Shown here piece after piece: positions 1 to 9,931 of a stretch of DNA of 64,000 nucleotides (position 1 is the first letter of the stretch; every line of letters starts with the position of its first letter). This stretch comes from Prorocentrum cordatum. Lineage: Eukaryota > Sar > Dinophyceae > Prorocentrales > Prorocentraceae. The notes beneath the pieces are model-generated. The model was not told where the DNA came from, did no database searches, and saw nothing but the letters and a program-made list of their open reading frames with translations. The stretch spans positions 124,711 to 188,710 of the forward strand of contig CAUYUJ010014209.1 of NCBI GenBank assembly GCA_963575745.1, read 5' to 3'. The translations under genes and the position numbers were made by a program.

Positions 1-1338
1 TCGTGTGACAGAAGCGTCAAGACGATGATTGGCATTTTGGCCCACATAGTCGGTCTCCAGGAATCCTTGGACTTCATCAGCGAGTTGCCGTTCTTGCTCT
101 TGGCCACGGCCGTTCTTGAGCACAGCAATCCCTTTGACAGCATCTGCAAACCATTGCCAGCCATCAGCAACTGCCTGGATACCTTCAGCGTCTTGGCCTT
201 CATATGCATAAGAAATCCACTTGGGTCGGATCATGCCCTTGAAATTCTCTGGTGCCTTGATGAACGCGCCCGTGATGTGACCAAGCCTTACTGCAGCCTT
301 GCACGCCCAAAAACCCCACGCTCGTGATAGCACCTTCCACGCCACTGCGACTGGAGCAACCGCTGCTTGGCGAGACGCTTCAGCAGCATAGCTCCGCTCG
401 AAATCCCAGTCGGCGTCGTACCACAATGGACCCACAACTTCCTCGGCTGCAATCTTTGTCCCTCCAACATATGTAAGGTATTGCATTGTCGTTCCGTGGC
501 CACATAACGATAACTGGACAGGGCGGTGCGGCTTCTTACGCCATGTCTCATCTACCTGGCATTTCCTCATCAGCCGCATGGCTCCAGAGCTTAAGGCGAA
601 GAAGTCGATCGTTGTGGCGCCGGTCGGTCCCCTGCATGTGACCTGGCCTGGGCTGACAAGACCGACTTGTGCGTGTACTGGCGAACCCGATGCCTCAACC
701 TCTTCGATAGACATATTCCAGTCGCCTCCTACCAGACATGGGTACTGTTGTCCAGCCATCGCGAGCCCTACGTTCATGAGGATCCTAGCGTTCCTCGTCG
801 TCATACCCTCGGCCGTGTGCAGGTATATGTTGAATACGTTGAGGGGCGGCCATCCTTCCAATTCCACAAGCACGTGCTGCGCTCGATGGGCTACCAGCTC
901 TGACCCGAAAGCAATCTGCTCATTCGTCTCGCTTTGTCTTCGAGCCGCCGTAGAAGCAGGATACTCAGGGCCTCGTAACCCCACACCTTCCCTTGCGAAA
1001 ATAGCCAGCCCACCTGACGGAAGATGTCCATCTGTAGGCTTCCCAGGAATAACCATCATCTGCCACTTGCGGGAGCCAGCCCATGTGCTGAGGGCCTCGC
1101 ATTCCCAGTCCAAGTGTCCTATTTCTTGCGCTAGAACAACCAGCGCGCTAGTCCTTTCCAATCGAAGCTTGAGCGTCCGCTTCCCTTGACTGGCATTGAA
1201 GGTCTCGAACAGGTGCTCGCTTGTCATGGATGCAGGCGCAGGTACCGCACATGTCTTTCCACGACGCACAAGCAGCCCACTTACGCGCGGCAGGGTGCTA
1301 GGATTTACACCCTCCTGTTGGCACTGCGGACACTTCAT
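1..1338 (-). CDS. LINE 1 ORF2, EEP endonuclease domain (partial, runs off window)
   Basis: This reading frame is open from an ATG at 1338 to the window edge, so the reverse transcriptase expected downstream is not visible. It encodes an endonuclease/exonuclease/phosphatase-type nuclease, the enzyme that nicks target DNA for target-primed reverse transcription in LINEs. Motifs in order: LAQEIG with the metal-binding Glu at about 1124, GGLAIFAREGVGL near 1010, NVFNIYLHT near 830, GGDWN at 715-729, TTIDFF near 607, and KPHRPVQLSL with a His at about 527 in the place of the usual SDH. The frame begins MKCPQC, a small Cys pair. It starts inside the end of ORF1 in the +1 frame, overlapping by 41 nt. 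After the EEP domain about 170 further residues rich in W and A read without a stop. I see no break, so this copy could be intact here. The motif order is direct evidence; the LINE assignment follows from the EEP family plus the ORF1-ORF2 layout. Confidence 0.88.
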   Translation of the reverse strand, partial: MKCPQCQQEGVNPSTLPRVSGLLVRRGKTCAVPAPASMTSEHLFETFNASQGKRTLKLRLERTSALVVLAQEIGHLDWECEALSTWAGSRKWQMMVIPGKPTDGHLPSGGLAIFAREGVGLRGPEYPASTAARRQSETNEQIAFGSELVAHRAQHVLVELEGWPPLNVFNIYLHTAEGMTTRNARILMNVGLAMAGQQYPCLVGGDWNMSIEEVEASGSPVHAQVGLVSPGQVTCRGPTGATTIDFFALSSGAMRLMRKCQVDETWRKKPHRPVQLSLCGHGTTMQYLTYVGGTKIAAEEVVGPLWYDADWDFERSYAAEASRQAAVAPVAVAWKVLSRAWGFWACKAAVRLGHITGAFIKAPENFKGMIRPKWISYAYEGQDAEGIQAVADGWQWFADAVKGIAVLKNGRGQEQERQLADEVQGFLETDYVGQNANHRLDASVTR

Positions 1339-3028
1339 CTGTCTTACGAAACTTGGTTTTCTGGATGTCGGCCACCATGTCGGAAAGCTGGTCCATGGAA
1401 ATGTCGTGGCCGTGTTCTCCCTGGCATAGCTTGGTATGAAGAGCTTCGACGTCCTCCGTGGTCCACTGGATGCCGTTCCCGCGCTTGGAGGACTCGCCAT
1501 TGGCGTTTCCTTCGCCTCCGCTACTTGGCCCATCAAGACCATCATCAGACTCAGGGCCAACAGGGACTTGCACACCATTCCTTGGCGCAGGAGCCTTGGG
1601 GATGGATGCCTCCCGCTTCTTCTGCGCCAACTTTTGTAGCTTCTGGAAATTGGCGTCCGCGCGGCACTGGTGATAGAACTGCAGCAGGCCAGGATCCTCC
1701 TGGAAGTCCGTGAGGTTGACGTCGAGCGCCATAATATCCTCGGGGATGGCGGGGGCAGCGCCGTCGGAAGCTTCACCACGGGCAACTTGCACTTGCCGCT
1801 GATGGCGCTCTGCCTCCGCTTTGAACTGCTCGACCTCGACCTTCTTCGCCTCGATCGACGCCGACTTTTCCGGCATCTTCTCCTGCAGTCCTTGTAGCTG
1901 CAGCAGCAATGCCTCGCGGTCCTTCGTGAGCTTGTCCAGCTGCGCCCTGCTGCGCCCCAGCTTCTGCGATGCCAGCTTGTACGCCGTTGCTGGAGGCCGC
2001 AGGTCGCGGATCTGCTCCCTGAGCTTGTCAACCTCAGCCTTGTGGTTCGCATGGGCCGCACCGCCCTGCTCTTCGTACTTGACAGCTTCCTTGAGGGCAC
2101 GCTCATGGTAGTTGATATTTTCCTGCAGCGCCGTCCTCTTCGCGAAGCTGGGGCCCTTCTCACTCTTCTCTTCCGTGGGCTGGTGCTGGTCGCCTTCAGC
2201 CTGAAGCCGAGGTGTGGGGCCACCTTTGCCGACGAGGTTCCGCAACTTCGCGATCTCGGCTTCCATGAGCTTGAACTTCGAGCACCACGGCGCAGGCTTC
2301 TCGACGAGCCCACTACCTCCAGCTCGCTTCGACGGTGCATCACCTGCGCGCGCAGCTGCATCGGCCTTCTTGGCCGCGGTGATGATGCGCTGCGGCGCCT
2401 GCTTGCCACAGCTGCACTCGATGCGGCACTCCCAGTTGCCATCCATTCCACAGGAGCAGCTCCAGAATGGCTTCTTCGAACCTCCCAGCACCCTCTGCCT
2501 CGGCTGCTGCTCCTGCGCCTTGGCCGGCGCTGGCGCCATCGCCCCTGCTGAGGAGCCGTGATGGCCGTCCAAGCGCTGGGCCGCACTGCGCAGCCGCGCC
2601 GCCAGGCCAGGAGTCCAGCGCCCCGCCCAGGCGTGGAGGAGGGCGCGATCCTCCTTGCGTCGGAGTCGCGCTCGATGGTGGGCGGCGGTCTCCCTGGGAG
2701 CCGCCGTCGCGCGAGCGCTAGTCTCAGCGCGCGACAGGAGACGAATCCCCCTCGCCTGCAGCCCCGCAGGCGCCCGAAGGGGGGCGGCAGCTCCTCGCGA
2801 GCCGAAAACTGGAGAAGGAGGAGAAGGAGGAGGATGGGAGGGAGGAGGAGTAGGAGTAGGAGTAGGAGTTGGAGTAGGAGTTGGAGTAGGAGGAGGAGGA
2901 GAAAGAGAGGACGACGCCGATGAGGGAGGCGACGACGAGGTGGAGACCGATGAAGACATGAAGGGCGAGGACGTGCATTCGGCGGCGCCTCCAACTGCAT
3001 CCGCAGCTACCGAATCATGCCTCGCCAA
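1298..3028 (-). CDS. LINE 1 ORF1, Cys-rich and coiled-coil protein
   Basis: A 576-residue frame directly upstream of and overlapping the EEP frame. Residues 1-80 are S/P/T-rich and are encoded by a microsatellite-like tract, so the true start may lie further in. Residues 80-160 are basic and rich in R and A. A Cys cluster follows at about 188-212, FWSCSCGMDGNWECRIECSC, resembling a zinc-ribbon or knuckle. About residues 250-440 are charged heptad-like sequence (KLMEAEIAKLRNL, LDKLTKDREALLLQLQGL) predicted to form a coiled coil. The last 130 residues are acidic and end at a TAG at 1298. LINE ORF1 proteins commonly combine a nucleic-acid-binding Cys motif with a coiled coil and package the RNA; that role is inferred. 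An unrelated nuclear coiled-coil protein is possible but less likely, given the overlap with the endonuclease frame. Confidence 0.72.
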   Translation of the reverse strand: MARHDSVAADAVGGAAECTSSPFMSSSVSTSSSPPSSASSSLSPPPPTPTPTPTPTPTPTPPPSHPPPSPPSPVFGSRGAAAPLRAPAGLQARGIRLLSRAETSARATAAPRETAAHHRARLRRKEDRALLHAWAGRWTPGLAARLRSAAQRLDGHHGSSAGAMAPAPAKAQEQQPRQRVLGGSKKPFWSCSCGMDGNWECRIECSCGKQAPQRIITAAKKADAAARAGDAPSKRAGGSGLVEKPAPWCSKFKLMEAEIAKLRNLVGKGGPTPRLQAEGDQHQPTEEKSEKGPSFAKRTALQENINYHERALKEAVKYEEQGGAAHANHKAEVDKLREQIRDLRPPATAYKLASQKLGRSRAQLDKLTKDREALLLQLQGLQEKMPEKSASIEAKKVEVEQFKAEAERHQRQVQVARGEASDGAAPAIPEDIMALDVNLTDFQEDPGLLQFYHQCRADANFQKLQKLAQKKREASIPKAPAPRNGVQVPVGPESDDGLDGPSSGGEGNANGESSKRGNGIQWTTEDVEALHTKLCQGEHGHDISMDQLSDMVADIQKTKFRKTDEVSAVPTGGCKS

Positions 3029-3165
3029 ACTCCTCCTCCTTCCTCCTCCTCCTCTTCCTCCTCCTCCTCTGCCTCCTCCTCCTCCTCCGTCTCCTCTGGC
3101 TCATCCTCATCCTCCGCCTCCTCGCTCGTCCGCCTCCTCCTCCTCCGCCTCATCCTCTTTTTTTT
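3028..3165. repeat. (TCC)n microsatellite at the 5' edge of LINE 1
   Basis: An interrupted CCT/TCC tract on the plus strand ends in a run of T at 3160-3168. It lies immediately 5' of LINE ORF1. A related GGAGTA-type purine tract sits at about 2806-2905, inside the ORF1 amino end. Confidence 0.85.
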
Positions 3166-3412
3166 TTGACCTCGCACCGCCATGCCTCCGAGACTGGACA
3201 GCCATGCACTGAGCCGAGACGCACGTAGAGCATGGCCACGGCCGCGCCACGGTCGGGGCCGTGCCCCCGTGGCGCGGCCTAAGCGCGACCAGGGAGCGCA
3301 GGAGACCGTGCTCCGCGCTCCCTGGTCGGGGTAGGGGGCGCAGGAGCACGTGCTCCGCGCCAACCCTACCCACCACCCACTCCATGGGTGGCCGCGTTTT
3401 TCGGACCCCGGG

Positions 3413-3508
3413 ACCCCGACACGACACGACACGACACGACAGGGGGACGAAACGAACGACACGACACGAGCGACACGACACGAACGAGCGACACGACAGG
3501 GACGGGCC
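3413..3508. repeat. (ACACG)n pentanucleotide repeat
   Basis: Tandem ACACG units interrupted by AACG and GAGCG variants. No gene is recognised between 3170 and 4680; the rest of that stretch is GC-rich sequence and microsatellite. Confidence 0.85.
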
Positions 3509-3737
3509 GCCGACCCCGCCCCAGGGCGGCGAGTGCTGGGGGGGGAACCCAGCACCGCCCTGGGGAACCACACGGGGCCTGGCGACCCCCCCCGGGGAAG
3601 GAAACCGCGCTTTGGCGGCGTCCCCCGGGGTGCGGGGGCTTTTCGCCCCTCGGGCCCGGCGCTCCCCGCCTGCGCCAGGGGGACCCTAGGGTCCCGACCC
3701 CTCCCCTACGGGAGGGGCCCCCTCGGGGCTCTCCGCC

Positions 3738-3900
3738 TCATCCTCATCCTCCTCCTCCTCCTCCTCCTCCTCCTCCTCCTCCTCCTCCTCCTCCTCCTCC
3801 TCCTCCTCCTCCTCCTCCTCCTAGTCCTCCTCCTTATCCTTCCCCTCCTCCTCCTCATCGTGCTCCTCCTCCACCTCCTTCTCCTCCTCTCGCTCCAGCT
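3738..3900. repeat. (TCC)n microsatellite
   Basis: About 26 near-perfect TCC units, then a degenerate CCT-rich tail. All three frames are open through it, which produces spurious long ORFs. Confidence 0.95.
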
Positions 3901-3949
3901 ACTCGTGCCGCGCTGGCCACTTCTTTCTCTCTTTCTGTCTCATTATGTT

Positions 3950-3985
3950 TCTCTCTCTCTCTCTCTCTCGCGAGAGAGAGAGAGG
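3950..3985. repeat. (CT)n-CGCG-(AG)n palindrome
   Basis: A CT run switches through CGCG into an AG run, so the stretch is a self-complementary dinucleotide palindrome able to form a cruciform. Confidence 0.9.
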
Positions 3986-4679
3986 GAACAACCCACCCAC
4001 CCACCCACCAAGATCGGAAAAATAATGGACTCAGTCGACGCGCCCCCACGGCGACGATTGCGAATCGCGACGTTTCCGGTTGTGCGAATACGTTTTATAT
4101 AAATCCGTCTTCGTTCACAAAACAGTTGTTGCATGTCTTATAAACACGTCCTTGCGTTTATAACATTGCGCGGTTGCACGCGCGCGAGGGCGCGATGTGG
4201 TCCATGTCCCAGGCAAGTTCATGCGCGGCAGTCTTCCGTTCTCAAATTGTGGGTGTTCATTAAACGCGGCGTCGGCGTTATACTCATGGTTGTTCCCGGC
4301 CCTCGGCGGCCGCTTGTGTCGCAAGTTGCCCGGGGGCCTCTCTTGGGGCACATGCACCCGACGACGGTCGTCGGGCTGCAGGCTCTGGAGAGAAGCCTCG
4401 AAACTATGGAATGTGACGTGGTGGGTGCGGGGGTAGCTTGGGTCGCCTTCCTTCTAACTTATCACTCCTCACTTCTCCCTCCCCCAGATCCTCCTCTCCC
4501 TCCTTCTCGTCCTTATCTTCCCCACCCCCCACGTATCCTTCCCGTCCTCCTCCGCACTCCTCACTCCCCCCTCATCACTCATCCAGTTCTCGCGCCTCAC
4601 TCCTCATTCGTTACTGGTAGCTCACAGCTCGTTCAGATCTTCTCGCTCTCCAGTCCTCACCCCTGCCTCCTCACTCCTC

Positions 4680-5640
<961 letters not shown>

Positions 5641-6054
5641 ATCCTCATCCTCCCCCTCTCGCTTCTACTCACCCGCCTCATCCTACCTTCTTCGCCTGAA
5701 CCGCCGCCTCACTCATCCTTCTCCTCCTCCTCCTCCTGCGCCTCCACCTCCTCCCCCTCCCCACTCGTCCTCCTCATCATCTTCCCACTCGCTGTCATCG
5801 GACTGTCCCTACGCCCCCCCCTCTGCCCACACTCCGTTTGTCCACCCAGTGATGCTCTTCTTGGCATTGTTCAGCATCGCGTGCGGGACAACCTTCTTGA
5901 TCGTGTGCATCTCCTGCAGCGAAGGCTGCCGTAAAGAAAAGGTTGCCGTAAGAAACCTGGAACAGCTGCCAGGCGACGTCACTCGGAGGAGATCGACTAA
6001 GTCTGCCGACCCCGACGCAGCACGGCTCCGAGCGAAGAACGTCCCCGAGCAGCT

Positions 6055-6209
6055 CTCCCTCTCTCTCTCTCTCTCTCTCTCGCTCCCTCTCGCTCTCTCT
6101 CTCTCTCTCGTACGCCGCGTCTGGAGGGCTTCTCTGGATCTCTCTCTCTCTCTCTCTCTCCCTCTCTCTCTCGTACGCAGCAGCTCTCTCGCTCTCTCGC
6201 TCCCTCTCG

Positions 6210-6250
<41 letters not shown>

Positions 6251-6290
6251 GCTCTCTCTCTCTCTCTCTCTCGCGTGCGCAGCGTCTGGC
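6055..6290. repeat. (CT)n dinucleotide tracts
   Basis: Three CT-rich blocks separated by short unique segments containing the similar strings TCGTACGCCG and TCGTACGCAG, so the blocks may be a small local duplication. The stretch 5640-6055 shows no recognisable gene. Confidence 0.85.
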
Positions 6291-6555
6291 AGGGCTTCTC
6301 CGGCTCTCTCCTGCAGGGCCGCCCACGGCCGCCTCGCGGGCAGTGCGCTCGGCCGGCTCCCCGGGGGGGGGGGCCTTCGCCCGGTGGCCGCCCGCGGGCG
6401 CACCGTGCGCGCGGGAGGCTCCCCGGGGGGGCTCCCCGGAAGGGAGCCGCCCGTGGCCGCGTCGATCGCCGCCGCGGTGCGCCCGCACCGCAGGGCCTCG
6501 CGGCGGGCAGGCTGCAGCACACGGCCGGCGCCACGTGGCCGTCACACCGCATCGC

Positions 6556-6745
6556 ATGCACCTCCTCCTCCTCCTCCTCCTCCTCCTCCTCCTCCTCCTC
6601 CTCCATTCCTCCTCCCTCCTCCTCCTCCTCCTCCTCCTCCTCCATTCCTCCTCCTCCTCCTCCTCCTCCTCCTCCTCCTCCTCCTCCTCCTCTCCTCCTT
6701 CCTCCTCCTCCTCCTCCTCCTCCTCCTCCTCCTCCTCCTCCTTCT
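6556..6745. repeat. (CCT)n microsatellite
   Basis: About 190 bp of CCT units with four short interruptions. The following 6750-7110 has degenerate TGCACCACA-type repetition around 6930-7010 and no supportable gene. Confidence 0.95.
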
Positions 6746-7113
6746 CCTCCTTCCACGGCGGGCACTCCACAGTACAGCGAAGCGTCGACGGAGAGAACTG
6801 CGTGCACACCTCCCTAGTCGATGCCGTACCTGCTGGACCTGGCTTCCACCACCCAGGTTGCGACTCTCGGTCTGCACCGCGCAGCCTGCGTCACGGCTGC
6901 CTCGCGTCCCATGGCCTGTGCCGCCTGGCTTGCATCACACGGCTTGCACCACATCGCGTGCATCACACACCTTGCAACACACAGCCTGCACATCCAGAGT
7001 GCACCAACTCACTGCTGAGGGCCCACGCTGGCTAACATGCTTTGGGCACCTGGGGGCCAGCGCCCTCTGTGGACTGTCGTGCAGGGGCGGTCAACACTCC
7101 AGATCAATTATGT

Positions 7114-7267
7114 TGGGCTTATTTTCCACCACCACCACCACCGTAAGTTGGAGGGCGGAAGGAGGTGGAGGATGAGGAGGAGGAGGTGGAGGAGGAGGTG
7201 GAGGAGGAGGAGGAGGAGGACACCCTCCCCCTCCAACTTATGGTGGTGGCGGTGGAAAGCAAGCCCA
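7114..7267. repeat. Foldback element with a GGA microsatellite in its loop
   Basis: The left arm TGGGCTTATTTTCCACCACC continues to GTAAGTTGGAGGG. The right arm reads CCTCCAACTTATGGTGGTGG then GGTGGAAAGCAAGCCCA, its imperfect reverse complement. The loop between about 7160 and 7222 is GGA/GGT repeat. Arms of about 40 bp could form a hairpin. Confidence 0.75.
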
Positions 7268-7610
7268 CCATGCTCACGGGGCCCTCAGGCCTCGAGGCCA
7301 TGCTGTGCGGGGCTGCCCACACGGAGCTGCATCTCCTCTTGCCGAGTCGTCAGGGCGCACTGCTTCCAGCCTGGACGTACACCTTGTCTTCGAGGAGCGA
7401 GGAAGCAGGAGAGGAGGGGGCAGGAAGGGAGGGGGAGGAAGTGAGGGCAGACCCGAAGGGCCCGGGACAGACACCGCCTCGAGGGGGGCCCGCTCTGTGG
7501 GCGACTGCCTTTTTTCGCCAGGCCGCTCAGCAGCTGCCGAAGTCTGGGCTCAGATGGAGGCCGAGGTGCTCGAGCGGCACCTGCAGCATGGGATGCAGTG
7601 GCGAGCGGAT

Positions 7611-8543
7611 TCAGCCGCCTCCGAACAGGTCTGTGAATCTTCTGAAAAGGCGAGTCTCGTTCCACGCTCCTGCGAGGAGAGTGCCGAAGGCGTCAGGCTT
7701 CTTCTCCTGTATGCACATCTTGGCAACTGGCGTGGCGTCTTCGAACATCACCTAAGCGAAGAAAAGACACGGGTCTTATCCGAGATGGCATAGCGACCTT
7801 ACGCAGCGGCTCGCGCAGACCGCCAGCGCGGCACGCCACATTGGAAACGACGGCGCTGATGCACAAACTTACGTGGGCAGCTTACGCGCCAATGTCGGTG
7901 CAGACGACCCCGTTTTCTTTCGTCGCTCACCTGGTTGTCCGGCGCCACGATAACCAGTCGCGGCCACGAGCGCACATCGAGCGGCACGCCGTAGCGCGAG
8001 AACAGGGCGGAATTGTCCCGAAAGGGCAGGGCGAGCCACGGCATTGTCTTCACGAACCGGTTGAACTCCCTCCGGCTCGAGTCTGCAGAGACGTAGACGA
8101 CCTCGAAAGGGTCGCTGTCCGATTTTCGGACCACTTTATAGACCTAGAGGAACGATCAATCGCATTCACATAAGTGTCCAGAGCTCAACGCGGCCTTCTT
8201 GGATCGGCGCCAGGCCCCCTCCCTGGCACCAGGGGCGGCGCCTCCAGCCCAGCGCCGATCCAGGAAATGCGCGCGGAGCTCCGGGAGATTATGACCGTTC
8301 CGTTCTGTCGTCTTCGAAGACCTTCGCAAAGCCACGGACAAAGCCGCAGCAGAACGGACCGTTGCCGCCAAAGAGCAGCCCGACCACCTTGCCCGCGAGG
8401 ACGTCCTCCGGCACGTACTCCTTGCTGCGGCACGACCCAGGGCTTCTCGCAGACGGCCCCTGGAGGCGACCTCGACAGACCTGGACAGGCCCCCGAGCAG
8501 CCACAGAAGGCTTCCACCCTGACATCCTCTCGTTGTCAAACAT
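7611..8543 (-). CDS. Nucleoredoxin/thioredoxin-fold protein, three exons
   Basis: Proposed exons are 8322-8543, 7931-8143 and 7611-7751, all phase 0, giving 190 residues and a TGA. Exon 1 holds the thioredoxin beta-strand and active-site region, LAGKVVGLLFGGNGPFCCGF. Joining exon 1 (GFVRGFAK) to exon 2 (VYKVVRKSDSDPFEVVYVSA) restores the tryparedoxin/nucleoredoxin core, followed by MPWLALPF and the cis-Pro region WPRLVIVAPDNQ. These proteins are cytosolic or nuclear thiol-disulphide oxidoreductases. The usual WCPPC site reads NGPFCC, so the first catalytic Cys is Gly and normal redox chemistry is doubtful. Exon 3 (47 codons with the stop) is chosen for a splice site and an open frame, not homology, and is the weakest part. 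The ATG at 8543 follows an AT-rich stretch; another possibility is that an exon begins at 8420, after AAG. The gene may be live or a decaying duplicate. Confidence 0.72.
7752..7930 (-). other. Intron 2 of the thioredoxin-fold gene
   Basis: 179 bp, nearly the same length as intron 1. The donor is CAG then GTGAGC and the acceptor TTAG then GTGATG, so AGGTGA is duplicated across both junctions. I see no strong foldback inside it. The donor is well supported because exon 2 ends at a conserved point; the acceptor is inferred. Confidence 0.55.
8144..8321 (-). other. Intron 1 of the thioredoxin-fold gene, introner-like
   Basis: 178 bp with a GT donor and AG acceptor. The six bases AGGTCT occur across both splice junctions (exon AAG then GTCTTC; intron TAG then GTCTAT), the pattern left by a target duplication. 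A foldback element fills its middle. The position is supported by restoration of the conserved nucleoredoxin core on splicing. Confidence 0.72.
8181..8281. mobile_element. MITE-like foldback element inside intron 1
   Basis: Arms start GAGCTC and run about 30 bp, converging on GGATCGGCGC on both strands, around a GC-rich loop. It belongs to the same family as 13898-14046 (shared arm CCGCGCGNATTTCNNGGATC and GCGCTGG) and to the worn copies near 43125 and 62854. Confidence 0.75.
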
Positions 8544-8552
8544 TTTGTGTTA

Positions 8553-8624
8553 CTTTCTATGTGTATATATATATGTATACCTATATATATATATATGTAT
8601 ATATACACATATATATATATATAT
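8553..8624. repeat. (TA)n-rich repeat with GTATAC interruptions
   Basis: Alternating TATA and GTATAC/GTGTAT units upstream of the thioredoxin-fold gene start. It can fold on itself. It could contribute to a promoter, but nothing shows that. Confidence 0.85.
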
Positions 8625-8626
8625 GT

Positions 8627-9147
8627 TCCCTACCTAGGCTCTGCCTAGAGGGTTCTTACTCTATTAGCTTAAAGGGGCCCGGCAGTGAGCTTCGCCCCAG
8701 GCGGTTCCCCCGGTCCCCTGGGAGCCAAGCAAAAGCAACAGCAAGGTAAAAGCAGACGCGCGGTTCCCCCAGTTGCGCTCCCTGGGTGCCAAGCAAAAGC
8801 AAAAGCAAAGGCAAAAGTGAAGGCAAAATCGAAGGCAAAGCAAAAGCATAGCATAGCGCAGCATAGCATAGCATAGCATAGCATAGCATAGCATAGCATA
8901 ACGCAGCATAGCATAGCGCAGCATAGCATAGCATAGCATAGCATAGCATAGCATAGCATAGCATAGAATAGCATAGCATAGCATAGCATAGCCTAGCCCA
9001 GCATAGCATTGCGCAGCATAGCATAGCATAGCATAGCATAGCATAGCATAGCATAGCATAACAGAGCAGAGCAGAGCAGAGCAGAGCAGAGCAGAGCATA
9101 GCATAGCGCAGCACAGCATCCTAGAGGCTCCAACTCCTAGGTAGGGT
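8627..9147. repeat. (AGCAT)n satellite between inverted CCCTACCTAGG ends
   Basis: The core 8846-9118 is AGCAT pentamer repeat with AGCGC and AGCAG variants; it is preceded at 8728-8846 by AAAGC-type repeats and a ~65-bp direct duplication around GGTTCCCCC. The outer ends CCCTACCTAGG (from 8629) and CCTAGGTAGGG (to 9146) are inverted, with nearby CTAGAG in both, so the satellite may ride in a terminal-inverted-repeat element. Confidence 0.8.
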
Positions 9148-9179
9148 CGCACTGGGATAATTCTGCTTTTTTACACCCG

Positions 9180-9326
9180 CAAAAGACGCTACCCTGGAAA
9201 ACCCGAGGGTTGGGGGAGAGCGCGGGGAGCGCTGCGCGTTGGGTAGGCGCGCGCCCGCGGGGGGGGGCGAGCGGCGCACTCGTCGCTCGCCGCTCCCCGC
9301 GGGAGCGCGCGGGTGCAGCGACACCC
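9180..9326 (-). repeat. Split direct repeat B2 (3' terminus of the DIRS element)
   Basis: Matches B1 at a constant offset of 527 with one mismatch (9249 G versus 9776 A). It contains an internal hairpin, GCGAGCGGCG facing CGCTCGC. A unique linker of about 39 bp separates it from A2. Confidence 0.93.
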
Positions 9327-9365
9327 CGCGCCCCACCCCAACCAAAGGAGCGGCGAAGGGTGAGG

Positions 9366-9704
9366 GGAAACAAAAGCCGCCACGGCGGCCCGCGACGCGC
9401 GCACCGAGGGCGCCAGCCTCGCGTTCGGCCGACAAGCGCCCTCGGGGCAGCGCGCGCGACGCGGGGGTATATTTACCCTCCCCCCACCGCAGGGAGACGT
9501 GGACAAAGAACACGAACAAGACGAGGAACACGAAGTCCATGAAGACCTGAGGCGAGCCACCCCAAACGCACCCCCCAACCGACCCAACCCGCCCCACCAC
9601 AGGCACCGCGGCGAACCGCGGCGCCAGCGGCGGGGCGGCAGGGGTAGAAGGTTCCCAGGTCCGCGTTTTTGTGACAACGAACAAAACTGCGTTGTGTTCT
9701 CGCC
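9366..9704 (-). repeat. Split direct repeat A2
   Basis: 339 bp identical to A1 at 13426-13764 (offset 4060). It abuts B1, with only two bases between the two units. Confidence 0.95.
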
Positions 9705-9706
9705 CA

Positions 9707-9853
9707 CAAAAGACGCTACCCTGGAAAACCCGAGGGTTGGGGGAGAGCGCGGGGAGCGCTGCGCGTTGGGTAGGCACGCGCCCGCGGGGGGGGGCGAGCG
9801 GCGCACTCGTCGCTCGCCGCTCCCCGCGGGAGCGCGCGGGTGCAGCGACACCC
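9707..9853 (-). repeat. Split direct repeat B1
   Basis: 147 bp matching B2. It lies just downstream of the tyrosine recombinase stop at 9932, with about 78 bp between. Confidence 0.93.
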
Positions 9854-9931
9854 AAGGCCCTTGCTGCACCTGCGCGCGAGGAAAACCCAACGCTGCTCTC
9901 GCCGAAGGTGTTCTATAGGCTCACAGCCACC

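Noticed and set aside
578-1189. 203-codon plus-strand frame
   Set aside because: Antisense shadow of the EEP endonuclease frame, which carries clear catalytic motifs.
7305-7793. 162-codon plus-strand frame
   Set aside because: Antisense to exon 3 and intron 2 of the thioredoxin-fold gene and starting in GGA sequence; no recognised domain.
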